Positions 40,197-50,437 of a stretch of 64,000 bases of DNA are shown here, piece by piece. This DNA is from Streptomyces sp. NBC_00483. GTDB taxonomy: Bacteria; Actinomycetota; Actinomycetes; Streptomycetales; Streptomycetaceae. The translations under genes were made by a program, and so were the position numbers. The notes beneath the pieces were generated by a model that was not told where the DNA came from, made no database searches, and saw only the letters and a program-made list of their open reading frames with translations. Numbering within the stretch: position 1 is the first letter of the stretch; each line of letters opens with the position of its first letter. Location: contig NZ_CP107880.1 of assembly GCF_036013745.1 (NCBI RefSeq), positions 5,642,001-5,706,000 on the forward strand, written 5' to 3'.

Positions 40197-40224
40197 TTAC
40201 CGTCCCTTTAACAGGGCCTAGACT
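40197..40224 (+). promoter_or_regulatory. Candidate promoter of the second nuo operon
   Basis: TTACCG (40197-40202), 16-base spacer, TAGACT (40219-40224), about 50 bases before the nuoA2 GTG. The -10 fits the streptomycete vegetative pattern TAGnnT; the -35 is moderate. Several CTCGAGT-like words lie just upstream (40110-40160). Confidence 0.4.
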
Positions 40225-40275
40225 CCCGTGCGTACAGATCGTCGAACACAACGAACTCGCGAGGGGCGCAGGTAC

Positions 40276-40674
40276 GTGACGGGATCGGACGGGACCGTCA
40301 TCGCGGCGGACTACTTCCAGTCGTACTCGGTCGTCGGGCTGCTCGCCGTCGGCGGCGTGCTCTTCGTCGCCGTCGCCTTCGGCTCGGGGAAGCTGCTGCG
40401 CCCGGTGGTTCCCACCAGGGAAAAGTTCCTCACGTACGAATGCGGCGTCGACCCCGTCGGGGACGGCTGGGCGCACACCCAGGTCCGCTACTACGTGTAC
40501 GCCTTCCTCTACGTGATCTTCGCGGTCGACTCGATCTTCCTCTTCCCTTGGGCCACGGTCTTCGCCGCGCCGGGATACGGCGCGACGACCCTCGTCGAGA
40601 TGTTCATCTTCCTGGGCTTCCTCACCGTGGGCCTGCTGTACGCATACAAGAAGGGCGTCCTTACGTGGACGTGA
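40276..40674 (+). CDS. nuoA2: NADH-quinone oxidoreductase subunit A, second copy
   Basis: 132-aa membrane subunit with three helices. The loop [33 protein letters not shown] carries the conserved Glu-Cys-Gly and Asp residues of the quinone-cavity region; it is quoted here in part only as [10 protein letters not shown] and [13 protein letters not shown] 40276 is chosen because GAGGGGCGCAGG stands before it. First gene of an operon that lacks nuoD, E, F and G. It overlaps nuoB2 by ten bases. Confidence 0.93.
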   Translation: MTGSDGTVIAADYFQSYSVVGLLAVGGVLFVAVAFGSGKLLRPVVPTREKFLTYECGVDPVGDGWAHTQVRYYVYAFLYVIFAVDSIFLFPWATVFAAPGYGATTLVEMFIFLGFLTVGLLYAYKKGVLTWT

Positions 40675-41336
40675 GTGCCGTGACTCCTGCCCCCGAGCCC
40701 GCTCCTGCCCCCGTGGACCTGCCGGACCCCGTCGGACCTGTCGGACCTCTCGGGCCGAAGAAGTTGGGCGTGCTCTCGCGGCTCGCCCCCGAGCCGATGA
40801 AGGTGGTCCTCAACTGGGGCCGCCGCTACAGCCTGTGGGTCTTCAACTTCGGACTCGCCTGCTGTGCCATCGAGTTCATCGCCGCGTCCATGGCGCGCCA
40901 CGACTTCATCCGGCTCGGCGTGATCCCGTTCGCACCGGGCCCGCGCCAGGCCGACCTGATGGTGGTCTCGGGCACGGTCACCGACAAGATGGCCCCCGCC
41001 GTGAAGCGGCTGTACGAGCAGATGCCCGAGCCGAAGTACGTCATCTCGTTCGGCGCCTGCTCCAACTGCGGCGGCCCGTACTGGGATTCGTACTCGGTGA
41101 CCAAGGGCGTCGACCAGATCATCCCCGTCGACGTGTACGTGCCCGGGTGCCCGCCCCGTCCCGAGGCGCTGCTCCAGGGCATCCTCAAGCTCCAGGAGAA
41201 GATCGCCCGCGAGTCGCTCGGCGAGCGGTACGCCTCCGCCGACGCGGCGGCCGGGCGGCCCTCGGCGGCCGCGCTGAGCAGCGGACTCGTCCAGCCGCCC
41301 GCGCCCTCCGGGAAGCCGTCCGGGGGTGACCGATGA
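40665..41336 (+). CDS. nuoB2: NADH-quinone oxidoreductase subunit B, second copy
   Basis: 223-aa subunit holding terminal cluster N2. All ligands are present: the tandem Cys pair in [10 protein letters not shown], the Cys in ACSNCGGP and the Cys in [11 protein letters not shown] Pro-rich N-terminal stretch (about residues 6-36) and an Ala/Ser/Pro tail extend beyond the core (E. coli 220 aa including other extensions). GTG starts at 40665, 40671 and 40680 are all possible; 40665 is listed. It overlaps nuoC2 (ATGA). The partner NuoD that normally completes the N2/quinone site is not encoded here. Confidence 0.93.
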   Translation: MDVSAVTPAPEPAPAPVDLPDPVGPVGPLGPKKLGVLSRLAPEPMKVVLNWGRRYSLWVFNFGLACCAIEFIAASMARHDFIRLGVIPFAPGPRQADLMVVSGTVTDKMAPAVKRLYEQMPEPKYVISFGACSNCGGPYWDSYSVTKGVDQIIPVDVYVPGCPPRPEALLQGILKLQEKIARESLGERYASADAAAGRPSAAALSSGLVQPPAPSGKPSGGDR

Positions 41337-42442
41337 GCTGGCTGCCGGCCCCCGTGGAGGAGCTGTTCGGCGCCGAGGCCACGGTCGAGGAGGCGTACGA
41401 CCTGCTGACCGTCGATGTGCCGGCGGCCGAGTGGATCGCGGCTCTGACGACGGCCCGTACGACGCTGGAGTGCACGTATTTCGACTGGTTGAGCGCGGTC
41501 GACGAGCCGGAGGCCGGGTTCCGCGTGTGCGCGCACGTCGCCGCCGTGGCGCCCCGGTCCGTACGTCGCCTGCTGCTGCGCACGACCGTTCCGCACGCGG
41601 CACCCGTGCTCGCGTCGGCGGTCGACGTGTACGCGGGCGCCGCCTGGCACGAGCGCGAGACGCACGAGATGTTCGGCGTCGACTTCACCGACCACCCGGG
41701 CCTCGACCCGCTCCTGCTGCCCGACGGCTTCGAAGGCCACCCGCTGCGCAAGGACTTCGTGCTCGCGGCGCGCGTCGCGAAGGCGTGGCCGGGCGCGAAG
41801 GAGCCGGGGGAGTCCGAGCACGGCGGCCCCAAGCGGCGCCAGATACTGCCACCCGGCGTCCCCGACCCGAACGAATGGGGCCCGCTGAAGGGGCAGTTGC
41901 CGCCTGCACCGGCCCGGCCCGCGCGGGGTGCGCGCGCCGCGGGCGCCGGTGCGGCGGGGCGTGCGGCGGGCGCCGCCGGTGCCGAGGGACGTGCGGCGGG
42001 GGAGCGGCCCGCGCGGCGCGCCCGGTCCGCGAGCCAGGGCTCGGCGAGCCAGGCGGCCGCGTCTGCGGGTGAAACCTCGGAGGCCCCGAAGGTGCCGGAG
42101 GCCCCGAAGACACCGGAAGCCCCGGAAGCGTCGCCGCGTCCGGCACGGCGCTCCCGCAGCGCCTCGCAGGGCTCCGCCTCCCAGAGCTCCGCCTCGCAAC
42201 GCGAGACGCCCACCGAACCCCCGGCCCAGAGCCCGGAACCCGCACCGAAACCCCGCTCGAGCGACGCGCCCTGGCACCACGCCAAGCCCGCGTTCGACGA
42301 GGAGTCGAAGAAGCCGGAGCCCACCCCGGACGAGCCCCCGGCGGACAAGCCCGAGACTCCGACAGGCAACCCGGCAGACAAGCCCGAGACCCCGACAGAC
42401 ACCCCCGAGACCCGGCCGGACAACAACGGAGGCAACGAGTGA
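41333..42442 (+). CDS. nuoC2: NADH-quinone oxidoreductase subunit C, second copy, with long low-complexity tail
   Basis: 369-aa protein. Residues 1 to about 150 are a NuoC domain ending in the family signature HEMFGVDF and [10 protein letters not shown]. Residues of about 185-369 form a disordered Ala/Pro/Glu/Ser tail with repeated [10 protein letters not shown] blocks (two copies), a Pro-Glu-Ala-rich segment and DKPETPT repeats. Normal NuoC proteins lack this tail. No NuoD domain is fused. It overlaps nuoH2 (GTGA), so no gene lies between C and H. Confidence 0.9.
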   Translation: MSWLPAPVEELFGAEATVEEAYDLLTVDVPAAEWIAALTTARTTLECTYFDWLSAVDEPEAGFRVCAHVAAVAPRSVRRLLLRTTVPHAAPVLASAVDVYAGAAWHERETHEMFGVDFTDHPGLDPLLLPDGFEGHPLRKDFVLAARVAKAWPGAKEPGESEHGGPKRRQILPPGVPDPNEWGPLKGQLPPAPARPARGARAAGAGAAGRAAGAAGAEGRAAGERPARRARSASQGSASQAAASAGETSEAPKVPEAPKTPEAPEASPRPARRSRSASQGSASQSSASQRETPTEPPAQSPEPAPKPRSSDAPWHHAKPAFDEESKKPEPTPDEPPADKPETPTGNPADKPETPTDTPETRPDNNGGNE

Positions 42443-43407
42443 ACGACGCCCTCGACGTCGCGCTGCGCCTCGTCGTCGTCTTCGTCGCCTTCCTGGTGCT
42501 GCCCCTGGTCGTCGGCCAGACCGAACACAAGGTCATGGCGCACATGCAGGGCCGCCTCGGTCCCATGTACGCGGGCGGTTTCCACGGCTGGGCCCAACTG
42601 GTCGCCGACGGCGTCAAGTTCGCGCAGAAGGAGGACGTGGTCCCGACCGAGGCCGACCGCCGCGTCTTCCAGATCGCCCCCGCGGTGGCCCTCCTCCCGT
42701 ACCTCCTCGTGCTGCTCGCCATCCCGGTCGGGCCCGGCGACGGCGCGGTCGGCGCCGTCATCGACGCGGGCATCTTCTTCGTCCTCGCGGTCATGGGCGT
42801 CGGCGTCCTCGGCTCGCTGATGGCGGGCTGGGCGAGCGCCAACAAGTTCTCCCTCCTGGGCGGCCTGCGCACGGCCGCCCAACTCCTGGCGTACGAACTC
42901 CCGATGCTGCTCGCGGCGGCCTCCGTTGCCATGGCCGCGGGAACGGTCTCCCTCCCCGGCATCCTCGACGCCTTCGAGTGGTGGTGGCTGCCCTGGCAGA
43001 TCGTTGGCGCCCTCGTCTTCTTCGTGGCGGGCCTCGCCGAACTCCAGCGTCCTCCGTTCGACATGCCGGTCGCCGACTCCGAGATCATCTTCGGCGCGTA
43101 CACCGAGTACACGGGCCTGCGCTTCGCCCTGTTCCTGCTCGCCGAGTACGCGGGCATCGTGGTGCTCTGCGGACTGACCACGGTGCTGTTCCTGGGCGGC
43201 TGGCACGGACCGTGGGGCGCGGACGGCCTGGGCTGGGTGTGGACCCTGCTCAAGACCGCGGTCCTGGCCTTCGTCGTCATCTGGCTCCGCGTCACGTACC
43301 CCCGACTGCGCGAGGACCAGCTGCAGAAGCTCGCCTGGACCACCCTCGTCCCCCTCGCCCTCGCGCAGATCGCGCTCACCGGAATCGTGAAGGTGGCGAT
43401 CAACTGA
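42439..43407 (+). CDS. nuoH2: NADH-quinone oxidoreductase subunit H, second copy
   Basis: 322-aa membrane subunit, 145 residues shorter than the copy at 3301 because the hydrophilic C-terminal tail is absent. [20 protein letters not shown] replaces the standard ERK...RxGPN sequence, and the quinone-cavity loop reads [18 protein letters not shown], in which the first conserved Glu (PE in the first copy) is Val. Eight helices are predicted. The GTG at 42439 has GGAGGCAACGA upstream. Confidence 0.92.
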   Translation: MNDALDVALRLVVVFVAFLVLPLVVGQTEHKVMAHMQGRLGPMYAGGFHGWAQLVADGVKFAQKEDVVPTEADRRVFQIAPAVALLPYLLVLLAIPVGPGDGAVGAVIDAGIFFVLAVMGVGVLGSLMAGWASANKFSLLGGLRTAAQLLAYELPMLLAAASVAMAAGTVSLPGILDAFEWWWLPWQIVGALVFFVAGLAELQRPPFDMPVADSEIIFGAYTEYTGLRFALFLLAEYAGIVVLCGLTTVLFLGGWHGPWGADGLGWVWTLLKTAVLAFVVIWLRVTYPRLREDQLQKLAWTTLVPLALAQIALTGIVKVAIN

Positions 43408-44117
43408 TGGCCCGCCCGTCGCCCGACCCCCGCCCCTCAACGACGCCCTCCGGGCGGCCCCGCCGATCTGTCCCGGGGTCCGGCCTGGCCAAGGGCCTCG
43501 CCGTCACCCTTCGCACGATGACGAAGAAGACCGTCACCGAGCAGTACCCGGAGCACCAGCCCGAACTCCCGCCCCGCACCCGCGGCGTCATCGGGCTCTT
43601 CGAGGAGAACTGCACGGTCTGCATGCTGTGCGCCCGGGAGTGCCCGGACTGGTGCATCTACATCGACTCCCACAAGGAGACGGTCCCGCCTGCCGTCGAG
43701 GGCGGCCGCGAGCGCAGCCGCAACGTCCTCGACCGTTTCGCCATCGACTTCTCCCTCTGCATGTACTGCGGTATCTGCATCGAGGTGTGCCCCTTCGACG
43801 CGCTGTTCTGGTCCCCGGAGTTCGAGTACGCCGAGACCGACATCCGCGAGCTCACCCACGAGCGCGACAAGCTCCGCGAGTGGATGTGGACGGTCCCGTC
43901 CCCACCCGCCCTCGACCCCGCGGCCGAGGACCCCAAGGAACTGGCGGCGGCCCGCAAATCCGCGGACAAACTGGCAGCGGCCCAAGAGGCAGCAGCCCAG
44001 GAGCCCCCGGTCGGCGGCCCCGCAGCCGGGGACCCGTCGGCACCGGCCGCCGGACCGCAGGCCACCCCCAACGACCCCAATAACCCCAACGCCCCCGGAG
44101 AGGAGCCCACCGCATGA
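43407..44117 (+). CDS. nuoI2: NADH-quinone oxidoreductase subunit I, second copy
   Basis: 236-aa 2x[4Fe-4S] ferredoxin-like subunit. Both cluster motifs are intact: [12 protein letters not shown] and [12 protein letters not shown]. The N-terminal [21 protein letters not shown] matches the membrane-associated helix region of NuoI, and an Ala/Pro/Asn tail of about 70 residues follows the core. ATG 43407 shares its A with the nuoH2 stop (TGATG). With NuoG missing, this subunit would be the natural docking point for an external ferredoxin-like donor (inference). Confidence 0.93.
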   Translation: MARPSPDPRPSTTPSGRPRRSVPGSGLAKGLAVTLRTMTKKTVTEQYPEHQPELPPRTRGVIGLFEENCTVCMLCARECPDWCIYIDSHKETVPPAVEGGRERSRNVLDRFAIDFSLCMYCGICIEVCPFDALFWSPEFEYAETDIRELTHERDKLREWMWTVPSPPALDPAAEDPKELAAARKSADKLAAAQEAAAQEPPVGGPAAGDPSAPAAGPQATPNDPNNPNAPGEEPTA

Positions 44118-44806
44118 CCCTCGCCGCATCGGCGGCCGTCGCCACGGCAGTCGACAGCCCTGGGTTCCTCTCCCCGTCCGGCGTCGAGATCGCCTTCGTG
44201 CTCGTGGGCCTCGTGACCTTCACCGCGGCGATCGTCACCGTCACCACGAAGCAACTGGTGCACGCCGCCCTGTGGCTGGTCGTCGCCCTCGGCGGGCTCG
44301 CCGTCGAGTACCTCCTGCTCACAGCCGAGTTCATCGCCTGGGTACAGGTCCTCATCTACGTCGGTTCCGTCGTGGTCCTCCTCCTGTTCGGCCTGATGCT
44401 GACCCGCGCGCCCATCGGCCGCTCCCCGGACGCGGACAGCCCCAACCGCTGGGCCGCCCTGACCGTGGCCGTCGCTTCCGCCGCCGCCCTGATCTGGGTC
44501 GTCGTCGACGCGTTCCGCACGACCTGGATCGACCTCGACGGCCCGGTGCAGGGCAGCACGGACGTGACCGGCTCGATCCTCTTCAAGCACTGGGTCCTGC
44601 CGTTCGAGGCGCTCTCGGTCCTGCTCCTCGCCGCCCTGGTCGGCGCGATCGTCCTGTCCCGCAGGAACAACACCGCCTCGGCCCCGGGAGCGGCCGAGGC
44701 GCCTGGGACGCCCGAGTCGACCAAGTCGACCAAGTCGACCAAGTCGACCAAGTCGACCAAGTCGACCAAGTCGCCCGAGTCGCTCGAAGGCGAGGGAACC
44801 CGCTGA
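44114..44806 (+). CDS. nuoJ2: NADH-quinone oxidoreductase subunit J, second copy
   Basis: 230-aa membrane subunit with five helices in residues of about 20-190; [15 protein letters not shown] is the helix-3 motif. The C-terminal tail contains a run of Ser-Thr-Lys triplets encoded by a 9-base tandem repeat (44716-44769). ATG 44114 overlaps nuoI2 (ATGA). The stop overlaps the nuoK2 start by one base. Confidence 0.92.
   Translation: MTLAASAAVATAVDSPGFLSPSGVEIAFVLVGLVTFTAAIVTVTTKQLVHAALWLVVALGGLAVEYLLLTAEFIAWVQVLIYVGSVVVLLLFGLMLTRAPIGRSPDADSPNRWAALTVAVASAAALIWVVVDAFRTTWIDLDGPVQGSTDVTGSILFKHWVLPFEALSVLLLAALVGAIVLSRRNNTASAPGAAEAPGTPESTKSTKSTKSTKSTKSTKSPESLEGEGTR
44716..44769 (+). repeat. Six tandem 9-bp repeats inside nuoJ2
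   Basis: GTCGACCAA is repeated exactly six times, followed by a degenerate seventh unit starting GTCG. It is in frame and adds Ser-Thr-Lys units to the hydrophilic tail, so copy-number changes would alter tail length without breaking the frame. Confidence 0.95.
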
Positions 44807-45198
44807 TGCACCTCGCCTACCCCGCCGTCCTCTCCTCCCTCCTCTTCTGTACGGGCCTGTACGGCGTACTGGCCCGCCGCAACGCGATCCTGGTCCTGAT
44901 GTCGGTCGAGCTGATGCTCAACGCCGTCAACCTGAACCTCGTCGCCTTCGACGTCTGGCTGCGCGACACCCTCCACGCGGGCCAGGCCCTGACCCTGTTC
45001 ACCATCGCCATCGCCGCCGCCGAGATCGGCATCGGCCTGGCGATCGTCCTGGCCGTCTACCGGAACCGCGGCACGTCGGACATCGACAAGCTGCGCGACT
45101 CCGCCGAGCCCCACGACCCGGACGACGACCCGCACGACCCGTCCGAGACACCGGCCGTCGCCGGCACCGCGGACGAGAAGGCCGAGGCCACCGCGTGA
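44806..45198 (+). CDS. nuoK2: NADH-quinone oxidoreductase subunit K, second copy
   Basis: 130-aa membrane subunit with three helices. The two E-channel glutamates are kept in [17 protein letters not shown] and [16 protein letters not shown]. An acidic tail of about 40 residues (Asp/Pro/His-rich) is added compared with the 99-aa first copy. ATG 44806; overlaps nuoL2 (GTGA). Confidence 0.93.
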   Translation: MHLAYPAVLSSLLFCTGLYGVLARRNAILVLMSVELMLNAVNLNLVAFDVWLRDTLHAGQALTLFTIAIAAAEIGIGLAIVLAVYRNRGTSDIDKLRDSAEPHDPDDDPHDPSETPAVAGTADEKAEATA

Positions 45199-47222
45199 CC
45201 ACGACGAACCTCGCCGTCCTCGTCCCCCTCCTGCCGTTCCTCGGCGCCGTCGCCGGTCTGCTCCTCGGCCGCACGGCCCCGGGCTTCGCCCGCCCGCTGG
45301 CCGTCCTGCCGACGCTGGCCGCGCTGGCCCTCGCCGCTGTCGTCGCCCTCGACCAGGGCGGCGGCACGGGCAACGGCACCGCCGCCCTCGACGCGCACAC
45401 CCAGCTCGCCCCGACCGGCTCCGTGCCGATCGAACTCGCCCTGCACATCGACGGCTTCGCCGCCCTCGTCGCCGTCCTCGTCGGCCTGGTCGCGACCTGC
45501 GTGCAGATCTACTCGACGGGCTATCTGCGCAACGACCCGCGCTACCCCTCGTACGCCGCGCTCGTCTCGCTCTTCACCTCCGCGATGCTCCTGGTCGTCT
45601 ACTCGGGCGACCTGATGGTCCTGCTGGTCGGCTGGGAAGTCATGGGCATCTGCTCGTACTTCCTCGTCGGCCACTACTGGGAGACCCCCGAGGCGCGGGC
45701 CGCCTCCCTCAAGGCGTTCCTGGTCACGAAGCTGGGCGATGTCCCCTTCCTCATCGGTCTGTTCGCGCTCGCCGTGGACACGGGGTCGTTCCGCATCACG
45801 ACGATCCTGGGCAAGGTCACGACCGAGGGTGGCCTCGACCACCCGACCCTGATCGCCCTCCTGCTCCTCGCCGGTGTGGCGGGCAAGTCCGCGCAGTTCC
45901 CGCTGCACACCTGGCTGCCCGACGCGATGGCGGGCCCCACGCCTGTCTCCGCGCTGATCCACGCCGCGACGATGGTCGCCGCCGGTGTCTACTTCGTCGC
46001 CCGTCTCCTCCCGGTCTTCGCCGCCTCGCAGGCAGCGCTGATCGTCCTCGCGCTCATGGCCGCGGTGACCATGCTCGGCTCGGCCCTGGCCGCGCTCGCC
46101 CAGGACGACATCAAGCGGGTCCTCGCGTACTCGACCGTCGGCCAACTCGGCTACATGACCGGCGCCCTCGCCGTCGGCAGCCGCGACGCCGCCGTCTTCC
46201 ACCTCCTCGCGCACGGCGCCTTCAAGGCGCTGCTGTTCCTCGGGGCGGGCGTGATCATCCACGCCGCCGGCACCAACTCGCTGGCCGCGATGTCCCGCAT
46301 GAAGGGCCTGCGCGACCGCGTGCCGGACGCCTTCTGGACGGTGACCGTGGGGCTGCTCGCGCTCGCCGCGATCCCGCCGTTCAGCGGCTTCTTCTCCAAG
46401 GAGGCCGTCCTCGGCGCCGCCGAGCACACCGCCACCGGCCATGAGAACGGAGCCCTGACCGCGCCGACCGCGTCCGGCTGGATCGTCCTCGTGGCAGGCC
46501 TGCTCACGGCCCTGCTCACCGCCGCCTACGCGACCCGGTTCTGGCTCCTCGCGTTCAAGGGCAGCGGAACCGAGGCCCCCGACCACGGCAAGCAGCCGGT
46601 CACGATGAACGTCGTCCTGTGGGTCCTGGCGATCCCCTCCCTCGGCTTCGGACTGCTCGCGGGCGTGCTGCCCGACTGGTTCGACGGCACCTCCCTCGCC
46701 CCGACGCTGACCACCTCCGTCCTCGGCACCGGCTTCGCGCTCGTCGGCGGACTGGTCACCTACGCGGCCTGGCGCCACACCACCGCGATGGCGGCCCGCC
46801 GCACCCCGATCGGCGCCGTCGCGGTCGACACCGAGTCCGGCGATGCGGGCCTGGTCGAGGCCGAGGCCATCGCGACACACACCCCCGCGTACGGGGACAT
46901 CGCCGCCGCCCCAGACCCGGCCGACCCCGGCCGTCTGCTGCTCGGCCCGCTGCACCGCCACGCGGCCGTCGGCTTCCACCTCGACGCCGTCTACGCGGCG
47001 CTCTTCGTCCGCCCGGTGCAGGCCGGCGCCGCACTGGTCCGCTTCCTCGACCGCGCCGTCGTCGACACCTACGTACGTGGGGCGTCCGAAGCGCCGAAGG
47101 CGCTGGGCTGGGCCGTGCGCAGGGCCCAGACCGGAAACGTGCAGACCTACCTCAGCGCACTGCTCGCAGGCACCGTCGTTCTGGTGGTCGCCGTCGTCCT
47201 CGTCGCCACCGCCGGAGCGTGA
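45195..47222 (+). CDS. nuoL2: NADH-quinone oxidoreductase subunit L, second copy
   Basis: 675-aa antiporter-like pump subunit. The helix-5 Glu is in [20 protein letters not shown], the discontinuous-helix motif [20 protein letters not shown] and the His motif [13 protein letters not shown] follow, and the C-terminal lateral-helix region plus final anchor are present. An Asp/Glu/Ala linker of about 80 residues (near 540-610) makes it longer than the first copy (631 aa). The GTG at 45195 overlaps nuoK2. Confidence 0.94.
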   Translation: MTTTNLAVLVPLLPFLGAVAGLLLGRTAPGFARPLAVLPTLAALALAAVVALDQGGGTGNGTAALDAHTQLAPTGSVPIELALHIDGFAALVAVLVGLVATCVQIYSTGYLRNDPRYPSYAALVSLFTSAMLLVVYSGDLMVLLVGWEVMGICSYFLVGHYWETPEARAASLKAFLVTKLGDVPFLIGLFALAVDTGSFRITTILGKVTTEGGLDHPTLIALLLLAGVAGKSAQFPLHTWLPDAMAGPTPVSALIHAATMVAAGVYFVARLLPVFAASQAALIVLALMAAVTMLGSALAALAQDDIKRVLAYSTVGQLGYMTGALAVGSRDAAVFHLLAHGAFKALLFLGAGVIIHAAGTNSLAAMSRMKGLRDRVPDAFWTVTVGLLALAAIPPFSGFFSKEAVLGAAEHTATGHENGALTAPTASGWIVLVAGLLTALLTAAYATRFWLLAFKGSGTEAPDHGKQPVTMNVVLWVLAIPSLGFGLLAGVLPDWFDGTSLAPTLTTSVLGTGFALVGGLVTYAAWRHTTAMAARRTPIGAVAVDTESGDAGLVEAEAIATHTPAYGDIAAAPDPADPGRLLLGPLHRHAAVGFHLDAVYAALFVRPVQAGAALVRFLDRAVVDTYVRGASEAPKALGWAVRRAQTGNVQTYLSALLAGTVVLVVAVVLVATAGA

Positions 47223-47228
47223 GCAGCC

Positions 47229-48821
47229 GTGATCGATATCAGCGAATCCGTGATGCAGTTCCTTCTCGCATTGATCGTCGTCGGCCCGCTCATCGGTGCC
47301 GTCCTCGCCCTTCTCCCGGCCCCGCCCGGACTGAAGGGGAACTCCCCTGACCAGGCCGTGCTCCGCCACGGCGTGACCGTGAGCGGCGTGATCCTCATCG
47401 CCGCGATCGTCCTCGCGCTCGGCTTCGACCACGACCAGCCGTCGAAGATGCAGGCCACGACCGACATCAGCTGGATCCCCGCGCTCGACGTGCGTATCCA
47501 CCTCGGCATCGACGGCATCTCGCTCCCCCTCCTCGTGCTCACGGCGCTGCTGACGTTCCTGTGCGCGCTGTACTCCTACTTCCACATGCCGGCCGGGCCG
47601 TCCCCCAAGGCGTTCGTCGCCCTGATCCTCGTCCTGGAATCGGGAACGCTCGCGACCTTCGCCGTCCTGGACCTCCTTCTCTTCTTCCTCGCGTTCGAGA
47701 TGGTCCTCATCCCGATGTACTTCCTCATCGCCCGCTGGGGCGGTGCGCAACGGACGCAAGCCGCCTGGAAGTTCATCCTCTTCACACTGCTCGGCTCAGT
47801 CGTGATGCTGCTCGGACTCCTCCTTATCGGCGTTAAGTCGGGCACGTTCGACATGATGGCACTCGCCACTGACAACGGCCGGGGGCTGACCGCATCCGTG
47901 CAGGTCATCGCCGTTCTGGCGATCGGGATCGGGCTCGCGGTGAAGACCCCGATGTGGCCGCTGCACAGCTGGCTGCCCGACGCCCACACCGCCGCCCCGA
48001 CCGTCGGATCGGTCCTCCTCGCCGGGGTCCTGCTGAAGATGGGTACGTACGGGTTCGTCCGGATCCTGCTCCCCATCGCGCCCGACGGGATGCGGACCTT
48101 CGCGCCGTACCTCGCCGCGCTCGCCGTCGTCGGGATCATCTACGGGTCCCTGGCCTGCCTGAACCTGGCCAAGCAGGGCGCGAAGGGCGACCTCAAGCGC
48201 CTCATCGCGTACTCCTCCGTCGGCCATATGGGCTTCGTGCTGCTCGGCATCTCGACGATGAGCGCGACCGGCGTGAACGGCGCGCTGTTCGCCAACATCG
48301 CCCACGGCCTCATCACCGGCCTGCTCTTCTTCCTCGTCGGCGCGCTCAAGGGCCGGACCGGCACCAGCGACCTCGACGCTCTCGCCGAGCAGGGCGGCAT
48401 GGCCCTGTACGGCAAGGCGCCGCGCCTCGGCGGCCTCCTCGCGTTCGCTGCCGTCGCCTCGCTCGGGCTGCCGGGGCTCGCCGGTTTCTGGGGCGAAATG
48501 CTCGCGCTGTTCGGCGCGTTCAAGCCCGCCGACGACCTCAGTCGCCCGGCGTTCCTCGTCTTCATGGCGATCGCGGCCTTCGGCACGCTGCTCACCGCCG
48601 CGTACATGCTGATCGTGGTCCGCCGCGTCTGCATGGGCCCCCGCCCGAAGGAAACCCCGGCGGCTCCGGAGGCACCCGTGCTCGCCGATGTGCGCGGCTA
48701 CGAGTTCGCCACCTGGACCCCGCTCGTCGCCCTCACCGTCCTCGCGGGCCTGTGGCCCGCCGCCCTGCTCGGCCTCACGAACCCGGCCGTGCAGAAGCTC
48801 CTCGCAGGAGGCCTCCAGTGA
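47229..48821 (+). CDS. nuoM2: NADH-quinone oxidoreductase subunit M, second copy
   Basis: 530-aa antiporter-like pump subunit of 14 helices. The essential Glu lies in FFLAFEMVLIPMYFLIARWG, the discontinuous-helix motif is PLHSWLPDAHTAAPTVGSVL, and Lys residues in LLKMGTYGFVR and GDLKRLIAYSSVGHMGFV are kept, so proton translocation should be possible. The GTG at 47229 follows nuoL2 by six bases. It overlaps nuoN2 (GTGA). Confidence 0.94.
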   Translation: MIDISESVMQFLLALIVVGPLIGAVLALLPAPPGLKGNSPDQAVLRHGVTVSGVILIAAIVLALGFDHDQPSKMQATTDISWIPALDVRIHLGIDGISLPLLVLTALLTFLCALYSYFHMPAGPSPKAFVALILVLESGTLATFAVLDLLLFFLAFEMVLIPMYFLIARWGGAQRTQAAWKFILFTLLGSVVMLLGLLLIGVKSGTFDMMALATDNGRGLTASVQVIAVLAIGIGLAVKTPMWPLHSWLPDAHTAAPTVGSVLLAGVLLKMGTYGFVRILLPIAPDGMRTFAPYLAALAVVGIIYGSLACLNLAKQGAKGDLKRLIAYSSVGHMGFVLLGISTMSATGVNGALFANIAHGLITGLLFFLVGALKGRTGTSDLDALAEQGGMALYGKAPRLGGLLAFAAVASLGLPGLAGFWGEMLALFGAFKPADDLSRPAFLVFMAIAAFGTLLTAAYMLIVVRRVCMGPRPKETPAAPEAPVLADVRGYEFATWTPLVALTVLAGLWPAALLGLTNPAVQKLLAGGLQ

Positions 48822-50353
48822 TCGCCGTCGCCGCGCCCTCCGTGGCGTCCCTCGTCCAGTCCGTCGACTGGGTCGCCATCGCGCCGCCCACGATCGCGGC
48901 GGTCGTGGCCCTCGTCGTGCTGGTCGCCGACCTGTTCGTGGCGGAGCGCCGCAAGCCGGTCCTGGGCTGGATCTCCGTCGCGGGCCTTGTGGCCGCGGCG
49001 CTCGCGCTGCTGCCGCTGATCGGGGACGAGCGCTCCACGTTCTGCCTCAAGGGCGCCTCGTACGACGCCTGCAGCTATACGGCGGACCGCTTCACGCTCG
49101 TCATCCAGTTCCTGGTCCTGGCCGGCGCCCTGCTCACCGCGCTGCTCTCGATCAGCTCCCTGAAGGACGCGAAGAACGCGAAGAAGCCTCTCCCCGAAGG
49201 GGAGTTCTGGTTCCTCCTGCTGTCCTCCGCCGCGGGTGCGGCCCTGCTGCCCGCGTCCCGTGACCTGGCCACGCTCGTCGTCGCCCTGGAAGTCGCCTCG
49301 CTCCCCGCCTTCGCCCTCGTGGGCCTCAAGCAGGGCGACAAGCGCTCCTCTGACGCGGCCCTGAAGTTCTTCCTCTCCTCGGTCACCGCGACCGCCGTCA
49401 CCCTGCTCGGCGTGAGCTTCGTGTACGCGTCCACGGGCACCCTGCACCTCACGCGGGTCGCCACCGAACTCACCCACGTGGACGGCCAGTTCCACACCCT
49501 CGCCCAGACCGGCGTCGCGCTCACCCTGGTGGGCTTCGCCTTCAAGACGGCCGCCGTGCCGTTCCACTTCTGGGTACCCGACACCTACGTAGGCGCGCCG
49601 CTGCCGATCGCCGCCTACTTGTCGGTCATCGGCAAGGCCGTCGGCTTCTCCGGCCTCATCCTCGTCACGGTCGTCGCGTTCCCCTCGTACGCCGACGTGT
49701 GGGGGCCGGCCCTCGCCGCGCTCGCCGCACTGACCATGACCGTCGGAAACGTGGCCGCCATCCGTCAGCAGGCCACGCGCGCGTACAGCGCCGTCCGCCT
49801 GCTCGCCTGGTCCTCCGTCGGCCAGGCCGGCTACCTCCTGGTGCCGATCGCCGCGGCCGCGTACTCCGACGACCCGCAGAAGTCGATCGGCTCCACCCTC
49901 GCGTACGCCCTCATGTACGCCGCGGTGAACCTGGGCGCCTTCGCGGTGGCCGCTCTGGTCGCCCGTACGAAGCCGCTGAACCGCATCAGCGACTACCGGG
50001 GCCTGTATGCCTCGAACCCGCTCGCCGCGCTCGTCCTGGGCTTCTTCCTGCTGTGTCTCGCGGGGCTACCGCCGGGCATCATCGGCCTCTTCGCGAAGGT
50101 CACGGTCTTCTCGGCGGCCGTCGACGCGGGGATGGGCTGGCTCGCCGTCGTCATGGCCGTGAACGTCGTGATCGCGCTCTTCTACTACCTCCAGTGGACC
50201 GCGACCCTCTTCCGCGCTCCTGAAGGCGAACCCGCCGTCCACCGCGCATCCAGGCCGCTCACTGCGGCGATCGCCGTCACAGCCGTCATCGGAGTGGCTC
50301 TCTCCGGCGCACCCCAATTGGTCCTGCGTTTTGCCTCGACGGGCCTCTTCTAG
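48818..50353 (+). CDS. nuoN2: NADH-quinone oxidoreductase subunit N, second copy
   Basis: 511-aa antiporter-like pump subunit, last gene of the second operon. The helix-5 Glu is in LVVALEVASLPAFALVGL and the discontinuous helix reads VPFHFWVPDTYVGAPLPIAAYL. An unusual hydrophilic loop with two Cys (FCLKGASYDACSYTADRF, about residues 69-86) lies near the N-terminus. The GTG at 48818 has CAGGAGGCC upstream. Confidence 0.93.
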   Translation: MIAVAAPSVASLVQSVDWVAIAPPTIAAVVALVVLVADLFVAERRKPVLGWISVAGLVAAALALLPLIGDERSTFCLKGASYDACSYTADRFTLVIQFLVLAGALLTALLSISSLKDAKNAKKPLPEGEFWFLLLSSAAGAALLPASRDLATLVVALEVASLPAFALVGLKQGDKRSSDAALKFFLSSVTATAVTLLGVSFVYASTGTLHLTRVATELTHVDGQFHTLAQTGVALTLVGFAFKTAAVPFHFWVPDTYVGAPLPIAAYLSVIGKAVGFSGLILVTVVAFPSYADVWGPALAALAALTMTVGNVAAIRQQATRAYSAVRLLAWSSVGQAGYLLVPIAAAAYSDDPQKSIGSTLAYALMYAAVNLGAFAVAALVARTKPLNRISDYRGLYASNPLAALVLGFFLLCLAGLPPGIIGLFAKVTVFSAAVDAGMGWLAVVMAVNVVIALFYYLQWTATLFRAPEGEPAVHRASRPLTAAIAVTAVIGVALSGAPQLVLRFASTGLF

Positions 50354-50437
50354 GCACCCTCGTACGGCATCACACGTACGGGCCGGTTACGGGCCCCACA
50401 CCAATGACTACAGCCACACATCAAGGAGACAGGCGTC

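Noticed and set aside
42300..42445. Possible missed nuoD or fused NuoCD in the second operon
   Set aside because: nuoC2 ends in a disordered tail and overlaps nuoH2 by four bases; no NuoD motif occurs in any frame of this stretch.
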